64,000 nucleotides of DNA, from the NCBI GenBank assembly GCA_903959905.1, contig CAJBYO010000005.1, positions 84,674 to 148,673 of the forward strand, given 5' to 3'. Source of the DNA: an uncultured Bacteroidales bacterium. Lineage in GTDB: Bacteria; Bacteroidota; Bacteroidia; Bacteroidales; FEN-979. The translations under genes and the position numbers were made by a program. Shown piece after piece: positions 15,137 to 25,236 of this stretch (position 1 is the stretch's first letter; the number at the start of each line of letters is the position of its first letter). The notes beneath the pieces are model-generated. The model saw only the letters and a program-made list of their open reading frames with translations, did no database searches and had not been told where the DNA came from.

Positions 15137-18100
15137 ATGAAAACCCCCGAAGTCTACAAACCACAACATCACATCCGCATTGTCACAGCCGCATCGTTGT
15201 TTGACGGACACGATGCCGCCATCAACATCATGCGCAGGATCCTGCAGTCCAGCGGGGCGGAGGTCATCCATCTCGGACACAACAGGTCGGTACAGGAAGT
15301 AGTGGATTGTGCCATCCAGGAAGACGTTCAGGCCATTGCACTCACCTCTTACCAGGGCGGTCACAATGAGTATTTCAAATATATGTTTGACCTGCTCAGG
15401 GAAAGGAATTCGGGACATATTAAAATATTTGGCGGTGGCGGAGGTGTTATTTTACCGCACGAAATCGCCGATCTGCATGATTATGGCATTGCAAGGATCT
15501 ATTCTCCCGACGACGGCCGTGAAATGACGCTCCAGGGAATGATCAATGACCTGCTGATGAAATGCGATTTCCCGGTCGGGAGCCAGGATGAATATGACCT
15601 GGGAAAGGTCCGCAACAAGGATTATAAAGAGATTGCAGGGCTTATATCAGCGGCTGAAAACTACCCTGAAAAAGGGAGGGCCTTTTTTGATGAAATTGCC
15701 GTGGAGGCGGGAGAGAAGAACATCCCCGTGCTTGGAATTACTGGTACCGGCGGAGCAGGAAAGTCATCCCTGGTAGATGAAATTGTACGCAGGTTCCTGG
15801 CCGACCTCCAGGATAAAACGCTGGCCATCATTTCCATTGACCCGTCAAAACGAAAGACCGGCGGTGCGTTGCTTGGCGACCGGATCCGGATGAATGCGAT
15901 TTTCAATCCCCGTGTCTACATGCGTTCGCTTGCCACCCGGCAGTCAAACCTGGCCCTGTCCAAATATGTAAAAGATGCCATCAATGTTGCCAAGCTGGCC
16001 GGTTTTGACCTGGTGATCGTTGAAACCTCGGGCATCGGCCAGTCAGACACGGAGATTGTCGACCACAGCGATGTGACGCTTTACGTCATGACCCCGGAAT
16101 ACGGTGCTGCCAGTCAGCTTGAGAAAATTGACATGCTTGATTTCGCCGACCTGGTTGCCATCAATAAATTTGACAAGCGCGGGGCACTGGATGCATTGCG
16201 TGATGTGAAAAAGCAATACCAGCGAAACCACAAAGCATTTGATCAGCCCGTAGAGGAGATGCCCGTGTTTGGCACTGTGGCATCCCAGTTTAATGACCCC
16301 GGGGTGAATGAACTGTACAAAGCCCTGGTTCATACCATCCTTACAAAGACCAGTATTTCTTTGCCCAGCATGTTTGTTTCCGGTGCTGAAATGACAGAGA
16401 AGATTTTCATCATCCCCCCCTCACGAACGCGCTACCTGGCTGAAATAGCGGAAACAGTCCGCAATTACAACACCTGGAGTGTATCACAGGCAAAAATTGC
16501 CCAGCAATTGTTCGGGATTGCGCAAACCATTGAAACCCTGCGCGAAGTTCACCCGGATACTGTAACAAACCCCGACAAGGTGGCTACCTGCAATAAAACA
16601 GGGATGCTCCTTGAACTGGACCTGCTGTTTGAAAAAACACTGAAGCAGCTTGACCCCGCCAACCACGACATACTGAAGTCGTGGAATGAAAAGGTCAGAT
16701 CTTACAAAGACGACTACTATATTTACAAGGTTCGCGACAAGGAGATTAAAGTTGAAACCCATACTGAATCTCTTTCCAGGCTGCAGATCCCCAAGATTTC
16801 CATGCCGCGTTATGAAGCGTGGGGCGATGTCCTGCGGTGGAACCTGCGTGAAAATGTCCCCGGGGAGTTTCCGTATGCCGCCGGTGTTTTTCCCTTTAAG
16901 CGTGAAGGCGAGGACCCAACCCGGATGTTTGCCGGCGAAGGCGGCCCGGAACGTACCAACAAGCGGTTCCATTACGTGTCGTTCGGCATGCCGTTTGTCA
17001 GGCTTTCCACTGCCTTTGATTCGGTAACGCTGTATGGCTTTGACCCGGGAACCCGGCCGGATATCTATGGCAAGATTGGCAATGCAGGGGTTTCGATTGC
17101 CTGCCTTGATGATGCAAAAAAGCTCTATTCAGGGTTTGACCTGGTGAACCCGAACACCTCGGTTTCCATGACCATCAACGGGCCTGCACCTACCATGGTC
17201 GGCTATTTCATGAATGCTGCCATTGACCAGCTTTGTGAAAAGTATATCCGCCAGCATGACATGGTGGAGGAGGTTGAGAAAAAGATTGCTGCCATCTTTA
17301 AAAAGGCAGGAACACAGCGGCCCTCCTACCAGGGCGGACTGCCGGATGGCAACGACGGACTGGGCCTGATGTTGCTGGGAGTTACCGGCGACCAGGTGCT
17401 GCCACCGGCTGTTTACGAAAAGATTAAAAAAGAAGCATTGAGCCAGGTGCGCGGCACCGTGCAGGCCGACATCCTGAAAGAAGACCAGGCACAGAACACC
17501 TGCATCTTCTCCATCGATTTCGCCTTGAAAATGATGGGCGACATACAGCAGTACTTCATTGACAACAACGTAAGGAACTTCTATTCCGTTTCCATCTCCG
17601 GGTACCATATTGCGGAAGCCGGCGCCAACCCGATTTCCCAGCTGGCATTCACGCTGGCCAATGGATTCACCTATGTGGAATATTATGTTTCACGCGGGAT
17701 GGATGTCAACAAGTTTGCCCCCAACCTGTCATTTTTCTTCTCCAACGGTGTTGATCCGGAATATTCTGTGATCGGCCGCGTTGCCCGGCTTATCTGGGCA
17801 AAAACCATGAAATTCAAATACAAAGCCGATGCCCGGTCGCAAATGCTTAAATATCACATCCAGACTTCAGGCAGGTCGCTTCATGCGCAGGAGATTGACT
17901 TTAACGACATCCGCACCACGCTCCAGGCACTTTACGCCATTTATGACAATTGCAACTCGTTGCATACCAATGCCTATGATGAAGCGATAACGACCCCGAC
18001 AGAGGAATCTGTGCGCCGTGCCATGGCCATCCAGATGATCATCAACAATGAACTGGGACTGGCCAAAAACCAGAATCCGCTCCAGGGAGCCTTCATCATT

Positions 18101-18550
18101 GAAGAATTGACCGACCTCGTTGAGGAGGCCGTTATGCTGGAGTTTGAACGGATCTCGGAGCGCGGTGGTGTGCTTGGCGCCATGGAAACAATGTACCAGC
18201 GCAGCAGGATCCAGGAGGAGAGCCTCTATTACGAAACGCTCAAACATACCGGCAAACTCCCGATCATCGGCGTGAATACCTTCCTTTCCAGCAAAGGTTC
18301 GCCTACAGTCACCCCGGGCGAGATCATCCGCGCCACTGCAGAAGAAAAGCAATACCAGATCACCATGCTTGACAACCTGCACAGGACGAATGAGGAAAAA
18401 GCAATCTCTGCACTTGAAAGTCTCAAGGCTGCAGCCACAAAAAATAGCAATATCTTTGAGAGTCTGATGGAGGCGGCCAAATACTGCTCCATCGGCCAGA
18501 TCACCGATGCTTTGTTTGAAGTAGGCGGACAGTATCGCCGTAGTATGTAA
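15137..18550 (+). CDS. icmF: Fused isobutyryl-CoA mutase (IcmF)
   Basis: Coenzyme B12-dependent interconversion of isobutyryl-CoA and n-butyryl-CoA, with its own G-protein chaperone. 1137 aa in one chain. Order: B12-binding domain (about 12-145, cobalt-ligand His25 in [10 protein letters not shown]), MeaB-like GTPase (P-loop GTGGAGKS 203-210), then the substrate-binding mutase domain (about 540 onward). The signatures [21 protein letters not shown] and [17 protein letters not shown] fit IcmF and differ from methylmalonyl-CoA mutase, which has a Tyr/Arg pair at these sites. An acyl-CoA dehydrogenase precedes and butyrate kinase follows. Confidence 0.94.
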   Translation: MKTPEVYKPQHHIRIVTAASLFDGHDAAINIMRRILQSSGAEVIHLGHNRSVQEVVDCAIQEDVQAIALTSYQGGHNEYFKYMFDLLRERNSGHIKIFGGGGGVILPHEIADLHDYGIARIYSPDDGREMTLQGMINDLLMKCDFPVGSQDEYDLGKVRNKDYKEIAGLISAAENYPEKGRAFFDEIAVEAGEKNIPVLGITGTGGAGKSSLVDEIVRRFLADLQDKTLAIISIDPSKRKTGGALLGDRIRMNAIFNPRVYMRSLATRQSNLALSKYVKDAINVAKLAGFDLVIVETSGIGQSDTEIVDHSDVTLYVMTPEYGAASQLEKIDMLDFADLVAINKFDKRGALDALRDVKKQYQRNHKAFDQPVEEMPVFGTVASQFNDPGVNELYKALVHTILTKTSISLPSMFVSGAEMTEKIFIIPPSRTRYLAEIAETVRNYNTWSVSQAKIAQQLFGIAQTIETLREVHPDTVTNPDKVATCNKTGMLLELDLLFEKTLKQLDPANHDILKSWNEKVRSYKDDYYIYKVRDKEIKVETHTESLSRLQIPKISMPRYEAWGDVLRWNLRENVPGEFPYAAGVFPFKREGEDPTRMFAGEGGPERTNKRFHYVSFGMPFVRLSTAFDSVTLYGFDPGTRPDIYGKIGNAGVSIACLDDAKKLYSGFDLVNPNTSVSMTINGPAPTMVGYFMNAAIDQLCEKYIRQHDMVEEVEKKIAAIFKKAGTQRPSYQGGLPDGNDGLGLMLLGVTGDQVLPPAVYEKIKKEALSQVRGTVQADILKEDQAQNTCIFSIDFALKMMGDIQQYFIDNNVRNFYSVSISGYHIAEAGANPISQLAFTLANGFTYVEYYVSRGMDVNKFAPNLSFFFSNGVDPEYSVIGRVARLIWAKTMKFKYKADARSQMLKYHIQTSGRSLHAQEIDFNDIRTTLQALYAIYDNCNSLHTNAYDEAITTPTEESVRRAMAIQMIINNELGLAKNQNPLQGAFIIEELTDLVEEAVMLEFERISERGGVLGAMETMYQRSRIQEESLYYETLKHTGKLPIIGVNTFLSSKGSPTVTPGEIIRATAEEKQYQITMLDNLHRTNEEKAISALESLKAAATKNSNIFESLMEAAKYCSIGQITDALFEVGGQYRRSM

Positions 18551-18569
18551 CATATTAAAAAAATGATCT

Positions 18570-19646
18570 ATGACCTTGTTTAATATCTTGGTTGTCAATC
18601 CAAAGGATTACCTCACTCAGATCGCAGCATACCAGAATCACAAACTGCTGTATATGATCAGCCGGAAACATTCACCTGAGGAATTGTCGGCATTCAGTTC
18701 GATTTACGAACAGGTGCAGTTTCGCAAGGAGAGCGTTCTCAGGGAGATCAGGAACAATGATTTCATCCTGGATGACCTGAAGATCGTTATTTCCCGGGGA
18801 GGATTGATCAAGCCTGTGCAATCCGGTGTTTATGAAGTCAATGAGCTCTTGAAAAAGGACCTGGAGCACAGTCCGGTCGGGGAAGATGTCATCAACATCG
18901 CCGGCCTGCTTGCCGATGCCATAGCTGCTGATGTTCCCGGCGCCAAAGCCATGATCGCCGACCCTACCGTGGTTGACGAATTTCATGATCTTGCAAGGAT
19001 CACCGGCGCTCCAGAAATTAAGCGCAAGTCAATCTTTCATGCACTCAACCAGAAAGCAGTGGCCAAGATGCATGCGGAGACTCATAAGAAGAAATATGAT
19101 GAACTGAACCTCATTGTGGCCCATATCGGCAATGGCACCACGGTTGGTGCCCATCGACAGGGCCGGGTAATTGATGTTAACCAGGGCTTTGAGGGCGATG
19201 GACCGTTTTCCATGGTTCGCAGCGGTTCCCTTCCCATGGGAGATGTCGTTAGAATGTGTTACAGCGGGACAAAAACACAGGATGAAATGCTTTGCTTGCT
19301 TACCCATTGTGCAGGTGTGGTTGCCTATCTTGGCACACGCGACATCAATGCCATTGAAACCCGGATCAACCATGGCGATGAACATGCCAAACTGATCATG
19401 GAGGCCATGGCTTACCAGGTGTCGAAATGCATCGGCGAGATGTTTGCCGTGCTCAAAGGAACGGTTGATGCCATCCTGATTACCGGCGACATAGCACACA
19501 GCCAGTTCGTCGTGCAGCATATCATTGAACACGTTGAAAAATTTGCACCGATTTACCTCTATCCCGGCGATAACGAACTCCAGGCCATGGCAGGGAATGC
19601 ACTGCGGGTGTTGAAGGGGGAAATGGAGGTGCAGGAGTATAAATAA
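18570..19646 (+). CDS. buk: Butyrate kinase
   Basis: ASKHA-fold kinase interconverting butyryl-phosphate and butyrate with ATP. 358 aa, usual length. Visible motifs: ISRGGLIKPV, VAHIGNGTTVGAHRQGRVIDVNQGFEGDGPFSMVRSG in part, and ITGDIAHSQF. It starts 19 bp after icmF, so it is probably co-transcribed. The usual partner phosphotransbutyrylase is not in the window. With IcmF it could make ATP from either butyryl- or isobutyryl-CoA (inference). Confidence 0.94.
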   Translation: MTLFNILVVNPKDYLTQIAAYQNHKLLYMISRKHSPEELSAFSSIYEQVQFRKESVLREIRNNDFILDDLKIVISRGGLIKPVQSGVYEVNELLKKDLEHSPVGEDVINIAGLLADAIAADVPGAKAMIADPTVVDEFHDLARITGAPEIKRKSIFHALNQKAVAKMHAETHKKKYDELNLIVAHIGNGTTVGAHRQGRVIDVNQGFEGDGPFSMVRSGSLPMGDVVRMCYSGTKTQDEMLCLLTHCAGVVAYLGTRDINAIETRINHGDEHAKLIMEAMAYQVSKCIGEMFAVLKGTVDAILITGDIAHSQFVVQHIIEHVEKFAPIYLYPGDNELQAMAGNALRVLKGEMEVQEYK

Positions 19647-19764
19647 ATGGTGAAACAGTAAGATGGTGAAAAGGTAGAAAAATTGCTATCAAGGATTTCA
19701 CCGTCTCTGTATCGCAACCATTCACCATTTTGCCATTTTGCCATTTTACCATTTTACCATTTCT
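19645..19764. repeat. Inverted octamer array between buk and the hydrolase gene
   Basis: The right arm has phased CCATTTTG, CCATTTTG, CCATTTTA, CCATTTTA, CCATTTCT (19725-19764). It ends one base before the next ATG (19766). The left arm (AAATGGTGAAACAGTAAGATGGTGAAAAGG, here in part) begins inside the buk stop codon. The element fills the intergenic space exactly. Confidence 0.85.
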
Positions 19765-19765
19765 T

Positions 19766-20617
19766 ATGAAATTGTATCCTATAAATGCCGGCAACCTCAA
19801 ACTCGACGGTGGTGCCATGTTCGGCGTGGTGCCGAAAGTGATCTGGGGAAAATCATATCCCAGTGATGAAAATAACCTCTGCAACTGGTCCATGCGTTGC
19901 CTGCTGATCGTTGACGGCGACCGCAGGATCCTGATTGATTGCGGGATCGGCGACAAGCAGTCGGAAAAATTCCTGGCCAATTACCATCTCAACGGGGATG
20001 ATACCCTGGAGAAATCCCTTGCAGCAGTAGGATTTTCAGTTGATGACATCACGGATGTAATCCTGACCCACCTCCATTTTGACCATGTGGGTGGGGCGGT
20101 GCGCTGGAATGCCGATAAAACCGGTTACGAGGTCACCTTTAAAAATGCAACGTATCATACGAGCCGGCAGCAATGGGAATGGGGTACCAGTCCGAACAAC
20201 CGCGAAAAGGCTTCATTCCTGAAGGAGAACATTCTTCCTATTAAAGAACAAGGCCGGCTTGAACTTTTTGACGGCGACAGGGAACTCTTTCCCGGGGTTT
20301 CTGTCCGCATTTTCAACGGGCATACCGACGGGCAGGTCATCCCTTTTATCAAATACAAGGATAAAACTGTTGTTTACATGGCCGACCTGCTCCCTTCTGC
20401 GGCACATATTCCCCTGCCGTGGGTGATGAGTTATGACACGCGGCCGCTGATTACACTGAAGGAGAAGGAGCTGTTTATGGCGGAGGCGGCACAGAACGGG
20501 TATGTGTTGTTTTTTGAGCATGATCTTTACCATGAATGTTGCAAGGTGGAGGCAGGAGAGAAGGGGGTGAGGCTGAAGGAGTGTTATACGTTGGCGGAGG
20601 CGTTGGGTGAGGCGTGA
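19766..20617 (+). CDS. Metallo-beta-lactamase-fold hydrolase
   Basis: 283 aa from MKLYPINAGN; the in-frame start at 19730 lies in the repeat and is rejected. Zinc-binding HLHFDH at 102-107, with the later NGHTDGQ and an Asp in VYMADLLPS supplying the other ligands; a C-terminal FFEHD is present. Close in pattern to lactonase-like or N-acyl-homoserine-lactonase-type MBL proteins, but the substrate is unknown. The stop codon TGA is part of the following GTGACAG array. Confidence 0.85.
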   Translation: MKLYPINAGNLKLDGGAMFGVVPKVIWGKSYPSDENNLCNWSMRCLLIVDGDRRILIDCGIGDKQSEKFLANYHLNGDDTLEKSLAAVGFSVDDITDVILTHLHFDHVGGAVRWNADKTGYEVTFKNATYHTSRQQWEWGTSPNNREKASFLKENILPIKEQGRLELFDGDRELFPGVSVRIFNGHTDGQVIPFIKYKDKTVVYMADLLPSAAHIPLPWVMSYDTRPLITLKEKELFMAEAAQNGYVLFFEHDLYHECCKVEAGEKGVRLKECYTLAEALGEA

Positions 20618-20690
20618 CAGGTGACGGGTGACAGGTGACGGGTGACAGGTGACGCGTGACAGGTGACAGGTGACGCGTGACAGGTGACAG
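20614..20690. repeat. Tandem heptamer array GTGACRG (11 units)
   Basis: Eleven gap-free 7-mers: GTGACAG, GTGACGG or GTGACGC. The first unit contains the TGA stop of the hydrolase gene. Same family as the 14-unit array at 26851, which lies in the opposite orientation next to tdh. Bases 20691-20879 after it contain nothing I recognise. Confidence 0.95.
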
Positions 20691-20879
20691 GTGGGATGTG
20701 TTTGGTAAATTGTACTTACCGGGTTGATGAAAAGGTTTCTGGTCTCAGTTTTCATCGTAATGGTAACAATGAAGATCATTTGCAAGTTCAGTCTCTTTGG
20801 CAGGCTCCTGTCAATGAATTAGATACTATCAGGCTTTCCCGGTGGCTTCCAATACACACGCCATTTAACATAAAAACAG

Positions 20880-21971
20880 ATGAGCAGAAAAAATCTTCAG
20901 ACTGAAATAGATACCTGTTATTTGTACCGTGTAATGGCGCAAAATGAGACGGATCCGATCATTGCGCGGGTGTTTGAGAAGATGAGTGAGATTGAGAAGA
21001 GCCATGCGGAAGCCCTGGCGAAAAAAGAAAAGATAGATCTCCACAACCTGATTGTGCCGTCGTGGCGGGCAAAAACCTTTCACCTTATCGGGAAAATATT
21101 CGGGTATGATTACATCCTGGGGGTTTTGATGGACACTGAAAAAACCATTTCAACCTCTATCCTTTCGGCCAGGAAAAAGAAGAACCTTGAAATCACCGGC
21201 AATGAAACCAACCATGTGAAGATCCTGCGCTCAATTCTTGACAGCGAGGAGAAGGTGACCGGGAAACAGCTCTCCAAATTTGAAAGCAGGCACCGGTCGG
21301 TGGGCGGCAATGCCATCAGGGCTGCCGTGTTGGGCGGAAACGACGGACTGGTTTCGAATTTCAGCCTCGTAATGGGGATTGCAGGGGCAACCTCGGGTAA
21401 CAGCGGTGTTCTGCTGGCCGGCATGGCCGGGTTGCTTGCCGGCGCATTGTCAATGGCCCTGGGTGAATGGATCTCTGTTAAAAGTTCAAAGGAATTATAT
21501 GAAAGGCAGATCGAACTGGAAAAGGAAGAACTGGAAACCAACCCGGAAGGCGAACAGCAGGAGATCGTGCTGATTTACATGGCAAAAGGAATTCCGGAGG
21601 AACAGGCACACGAGATGGCGGCAGAACTGATGCAGGATAAAGGCCAGGCCCATAAACTGCTTGTTCAGGAAGAACTTGGCATAAATGCCGAAGAGTTAAA
21701 AGGTTCGGCCGTTGAGGCCGCATTGTATTCATTCGGACTCTTTGCAATTGGTGCCGTTATACCTGTGATTCCGTTTATGTTTGCTGCCGGTATGACAGCC
21801 GTGGCCCTCAGTGTTGCTTTCAGTGCGGCAGGATTATTCCTGATCGGTGCTGCAATAACCCTTTTTACAGGGAGAAATGTATGGTTTTCGGGATTCAGGC
21901 AGGTTATTTTTGGACTGCTGGCTGCCGCAATAACTTTTGGCATCGGCAAACTCATCGGGGCATCCATTTAA
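20880..21971 (+). CDS. VIT1/CCC1-family protein with N-terminal ferritin-like domain
   Basis: Predicted iron or manganese transporter in the inner membrane. 363 aa. The N-terminal about 130 residues form a ferritin/rubrerythrin-like helical bundle with Glu9, Glu39-x-x-His42 and a second ExxH (ETNH). The C-terminal VIT1 domain starts near AAVLGGNDGLVSNFSLVMG and has about five membrane segments, with a charged cytoplasmic insert (ELYERQIELEKEEL). This is the layout of membrane-bound ferritin (MbfA)-like exporters. Metal specificity and direction are inferred only. Confidence 0.85.
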   Translation: MSRKNLQTEIDTCYLYRVMAQNETDPIIARVFEKMSEIEKSHAEALAKKEKIDLHNLIVPSWRAKTFHLIGKIFGYDYILGVLMDTEKTISTSILSARKKKNLEITGNETNHVKILRSILDSEEKVTGKQLSKFESRHRSVGGNAIRAAVLGGNDGLVSNFSLVMGIAGATSGNSGVLLAGMAGLLAGALSMALGEWISVKSSKELYERQIELEKEELETNPEGEQQEIVLIYMAKGIPEEQAHEMAAELMQDKGQAHKLLVQEELGINAEELKGSAVEAALYSFGLFAIGAVIPVIPFMFAAGMTAVALSVAFSAAGLFLIGAAITLFTGRNVWFSGFRQVIFGLLAAAITFGIGKLIGASI

Positions 21972-22000
21972 GGAGGATACATCCGGGGGACCAATAGTTG

Positions 22001-22008
22001 TATCTTTG
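22001..22008 (+). promoter_or_regulatory. -7 promoter element (TATCTTTG)
   Basis: Strong TAnnTTTG match, 19 bp before the start at 22027. Confidence 0.65.
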
Positions 22009-22026
22009 CCCTGATAAACAGCCCAA

Positions 22027-23298
22027 ATGTCAGAGAGAAGAATGAGTGCAACAAAGATCAGATTCAAGTGGTATTTTACTTTCCAGGTGGTGATTATTAT
22101 TCTGTTTCTTGACGGATGTGCCAAGGAGACACCTTATGAGAATTTAAAGCCGGTTGTAAATGTCTCACAGGTTGCCGATGGACTGCAGGTCAACCTGACT
22201 GGCAGCGCAAGCGACCCCGACGGAACGGTTGCCATCGTGACCATAAACTGGGGAGACAACATGTATACTGCGCTTGGGGCAGGGGAATTTGCAGGTTTTA
22301 ATATAAGTCATTTGTACGGCAGTCCGGGAGACTACAATATCCGTATCACGGCCCAGGACAATGCGGCCGACAGCGCCACTCAAACAGTTGTTTTCCCCGC
22401 AAATTTTAAGGAAACTTCCCTGTCGGGCATTAAAAGTACCATGTTTAAAGCAGGCGAAAGCGAATTTCTGATCCTGACAGTCAATCTTCATACCTACCAG
22501 GAAACCCGTCAGAATGAGAAACTGCAGATGGTTGCTGATGTCATAGGTGAAATGAACATTGACTTTGTGGCTTTCCAGGAGTGTGCGCAGAACAAATCCT
22601 CAGCCATCGCTGAAGGGATCATCCGTGTTGACAACATGGCAAGGATCATTTCTTCTCGGATACTTGACAAATACGGTGTCAGCTACAATTTTGCCTGGAA
22701 CTGGGCTCATTACGGATGGAGTGTTTGGGAGGAGGGTGTTGCTGTTTTATCCAGGTATCCTGTGATTCAGTCCGAAGACAGGTATATCTCATCTGATAAA
22801 AGCACGGCAAATATCACCTCCCGGAAGGTGATATACGCATCTGTGCAGTCACCGGCAGGCATTTTTAATATTTTCTCGGCCCACACCCATTGGCGCACCT
22901 CAACCACGGACACGGAGCAAAATAAACAGATAAGCAATATCAAATCAATGGTTTCGGAAAAAGAGGCGGTAACGCCGCTGGCGATCTCTTTGGTTTGTGG
23001 CGATTTTAACGGCAATCCCACCAGCGATTACCCTTGGAGCGAAGGTTACAACACCATGATGCAAAACGGGGTATATTCCGACACCTTCCTGGAAGTGTAC
23101 CCCGATGCCAACCAGAAACCGGCCCTGGCGGCTTACTATACAGTCGGAGGAACCCTCCCCGGCAGGATTGATTATATTTATTTAAAGAAAAACCCTCGCA
23201 TCCAGGTGGTTGATTCACAGATTATCTTCACTGCTGGCGCTGTTGGTGTGGTATCCGACCACTTTGGTGTGCTTACGAAACTCAGAATTGTTAATTAA
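22027..23298 (+). CDS. Lipoprotein with PKD-like and endonuclease/exonuclease/phosphatase domains
   Basis: 423 aa. Lipobox LDGC (Cys31) marks a surface or periplasmic lipoprotein. Residues about 40-120 form a PKD-like beta-sandwich (GSASDPDGTVAIVTINWGD in part). Residues about 135-420 are an EEP-fold phosphodiesterase, with Glu in FQECAQ, CGDFNGNP and the C-terminal SDHFGV. Substrate could be DNA, a phospholipid head group or an inositol phosphate. Start at 22027 or at the internal ATG at 22042; the first is used. Confidence 0.82.
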   Translation: MSERRMSATKIRFKWYFTFQVVIIILFLDGCAKETPYENLKPVVNVSQVADGLQVNLTGSASDPDGTVAIVTINWGDNMYTALGAGEFAGFNISHLYGSPGDYNIRITAQDNAADSATQTVVFPANFKETSLSGIKSTMFKAGESEFLILTVNLHTYQETRQNEKLQMVADVIGEMNIDFVAFQECAQNKSSAIAEGIIRVDNMARIISSRILDKYGVSYNFAWNWAHYGWSVWEEGVAVLSRYPVIQSEDRYISSDKSTANITSRKVIYASVQSPAGIFNIFSAHTHWRTSTTDTEQNKQISNIKSMVSEKEAVTPLAISLVCGDFNGNPTSDYPWSEGYNTMMQNGVYSDTFLEVYPDANQKPALAAYYTVGGTLPGRIDYIYLKKNPRIQVVDSQIIFTAGAVGVVSDHFGVLTKLRIVN

Positions 23299-23319
23299 CC
23301 CATTTTTCATGGGATTTTT
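23299..23319 (+). terminator. Weak hairpin after the EEP gene
   Basis: CCCAT / ATGGG stem with loop TTTTC, followed by ATTTTT. The short stem makes it a low-strength candidate; the next gene starts at 23333. Confidence 0.4.
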
Positions 23320-23332
23320 GATCTGAAGCAAG

Positions 23333-23872
23333 ATGGAAAAATTCATTTCAATTTTACGGGGCATCAATGTGAGCGGTCACAGGTTAATAAACATGAAAGC
23401 ACTCCAGGAATTATACAAAAACCTGGGATTCACAGATATAAAGACCTATATTCAAAGTGGGAACGTGGTTTTTCAAAGCAAACTTTCTTCTCCCGGATCA
23501 TTGGAAAAACAGATTTCGCAGGAGATTTTAAAGGTATTTGGCTTTGAGGTGCCGGTTCTCGTTATTCAGCGGAATGACCTGATGAACATCAGTGCAAACA
23601 ATCCGTTTATTCAGAAAGGAGTGCAGGATATAACGAAACTGCATGTAACGTTTTTATCCGGAGAACCTGAGCCGGGCCTCACGGGGAAAATTGACAAAGA
23701 ACAATACAGTCCGGATGAGTTTGAAATTCAGGGAAAGGCCGTATACCTGTTTTGCCCCGGGGGATACGGCAATACCAAACTGAGCAACACTTTTTTTGAG
23801 AAGAAACTCAAACTGCCGGCAACTACCAGGAACTGGAAAACCATTCTTGAACTTCTTAAATTAAGCGAATAA
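23333..23872 (+). CDS. DUF1697 family protein
   Basis: 179 aa, full length for DUF1697. The opening (FISILRGINVSGHRLINMKAL), GFTDIKTYIQSGNVVFQS and the ending TRNWKTILELL match the family pattern. Cytosolic, function unknown. Confidence 0.9.
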   Translation: MEKFISILRGINVSGHRLINMKALQELYKNLGFTDIKTYIQSGNVVFQSKLSSPGSLEKQISQEILKVFGFEVPVLVIQRNDLMNISANNPFIQKGVQDITKLHVTFLSGEPEPGLTGKIDKEQYSPDEFEIQGKAVYLFCPGGYGNTKLSNTFFEKKLKLPATTRNWKTILELLKLSE

Positions 23873-23920
23873 CCCACCTGTCCGCTCGTCCGTCTGTCCG
23901 CTATTCCACTCTTCTCCCCC
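23873..23920. repeat. Octamer array (6 units, TCCGCNNG family)
   Basis: CCCACCTG, TCCGCTCG, TCCGTCTG, TCCGCTAT, TCCACTCT, TCTCCCCC. It starts at the base directly after the DUF1697 stop codon. Same word family as the long array at 49283. Confidence 0.8.
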
Positions 23921-23942
23921 GTTATGTAATTTGTTTTAATTG

Positions 23943-23950
23943 TACTTTTG
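23943..23950 (+). promoter_or_regulatory. -7 promoter element (TACTTTTG)
   Basis: TAnnTTTG match 18 bp before the ATG at 23969. It selects that start over the upstream in-frame TTG. Confidence 0.6.
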
Positions 23951-23968
23951 CATCAAATAAACCACATC

Positions 23969-25225
23969 ATGAGATTTAAGATTTTAATATTGTTCCTGGT
24001 GCTGTGCAACCATGCATTCTGCCAGTTTATGTTTCCTTCGTCAGTAATTATACAACCCGATTTTGATACAAAGCCAAATTTGCTTTGGAAATACAAGACA
24101 AATGGTCCTATAGTCGGTTCACCTGTTATTGACAATGAAACTGTGTTTGTTGGAAGCCTTGACAGTTCATTATATTCTTTGAATTTATTAACTGGAGCGT
24201 TAAAGTGGAAATTACCGACCAATGGAAGTATTCGATCATCTGTTTGTGCCACAAAAGCAGCCCTGTTATTGTTAAGCACTGACGGCCTTCTTTATCGAAT
24301 AGAAAAGGATTCCGGTAAAGTAAGCGGATATTTTAAAACGATGAACGGGATCATGGGCGATCCTCAAAGTGACTATGCAGATTATTTTACCTCCACCCCG
24401 GTGATGGTGGATTCAACGATTTATTTCGGATCCGGAGACGCTGTTTATGCCGTTTCTTTCATAGATGGATATCTCCGGTGGTCCTTTAAAACAGGAGGAG
24501 CAGTGCATACAACTCCGGCCATTAACAGAAATCTGCTTGTTGCGGGCTCCTTTGACGGTTACATTTATGCTATTGATGTGAAAACAGGTTTGCTGGTCTG
24601 GAAATTTAAAACAACAGGTAATTTCAGTTTTCCAAAGGGAGAGGTGATGGGTAACCCGGTTGTGGCTTCTGACATGGTTTTTGCAGGTGCAAGGGATTAT
24701 AATTTCTATGCGGTGGATGTTCGGGGTGGGTTCGCTAACTGGATTAAACAAATGAAAATGGGCTGGGCTTTACCAGCAACAGTGAACGATACGGTAATAT
24801 ATGTGGGGTCATCTGATGATCGGACTTTATTTGCCTTCAATATCAGGACAGGGAAAGAAGAGTGGAAATCTGATGTCGGGTTTAATGTTATGGGTGGCTG
24901 CTCGATCGGAGATTCAATGGGTTATTTTGGTACACTGTCTGGCAAGGTCATTGCCATTAACCTTAGAAAAGGCAAAATTGTATGGACCATTGAATCAGAA
25001 AGTTATAAGTTAAACCATTATACCTATCTGAAACCGGATGATTCCTATCGCAATGACATGGGTAAAATAGTCAAAACACCGGCGGATATGCTGAAAATGT
25101 ATGAAAAGCTTGGAGGAATATTCGGGAAACCTGCCAAATCCGGCGATTATATGGTCGTTGCGGGGTATGACGGGTGGATTTATTGCTATTCCCGTATTGC
25201 CCCACCCGTAAAAAGCACAAAATAG
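23969..25225 (+). CDS. Secreted PQQ-type beta-propeller protein
   Basis: 418 aa with signal peptide (MRFKILILFLVLCNHAFCQ). Repeated blades of the form SPVIDNETVFVGSLDSSLYSLNLLTGALKWK, here cited in part, with further TTPAINRNLLVAGSFDG and NPVVASDMVFAGARDYN segments. The blades resemble BamB and PQQ-dehydrogenase propellers, but no PQQ dehydrogenase active site is seen. A periplasmic binding or scaffold role is likely. Confidence 0.82.
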   Translation: MRFKILILFLVLCNHAFCQFMFPSSVIIQPDFDTKPNLLWKYKTNGPIVGSPVIDNETVFVGSLDSSLYSLNLLTGALKWKLPTNGSIRSSVCATKAALLLLSTDGLLYRIEKDSGKVSGYFKTMNGIMGDPQSDYADYFTSTPVMVDSTIYFGSGDAVYAVSFIDGYLRWSFKTGGAVHTTPAINRNLLVAGSFDGYIYAIDVKTGLLVWKFKTTGNFSFPKGEVMGNPVVASDMVFAGARDYNFYAVDVRGGFANWIKQMKMGWALPATVNDTVIYVGSSDDRTLFAFNIRTGKEEWKSDVGFNVMGGCSIGDSMGYFGTLSGKVIAINLRKGKIVWTIESESYKLNHYTYLKPDDSYRNDMGKIVKTPADMLKMYEKLGGIFGKPAKSGDYMVVAGYDGWIYCYSRIAPPVKSTK

Positions 25226-25236
25226 TCGCTTTTATA

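Noticed and set aside
20684..20905. 73-codon ORF between the heptamer array and the VIT1-like gene
   Set aside because: Starts inside the array, overlaps the next gene, has no promoter and shows no recognisable domain.
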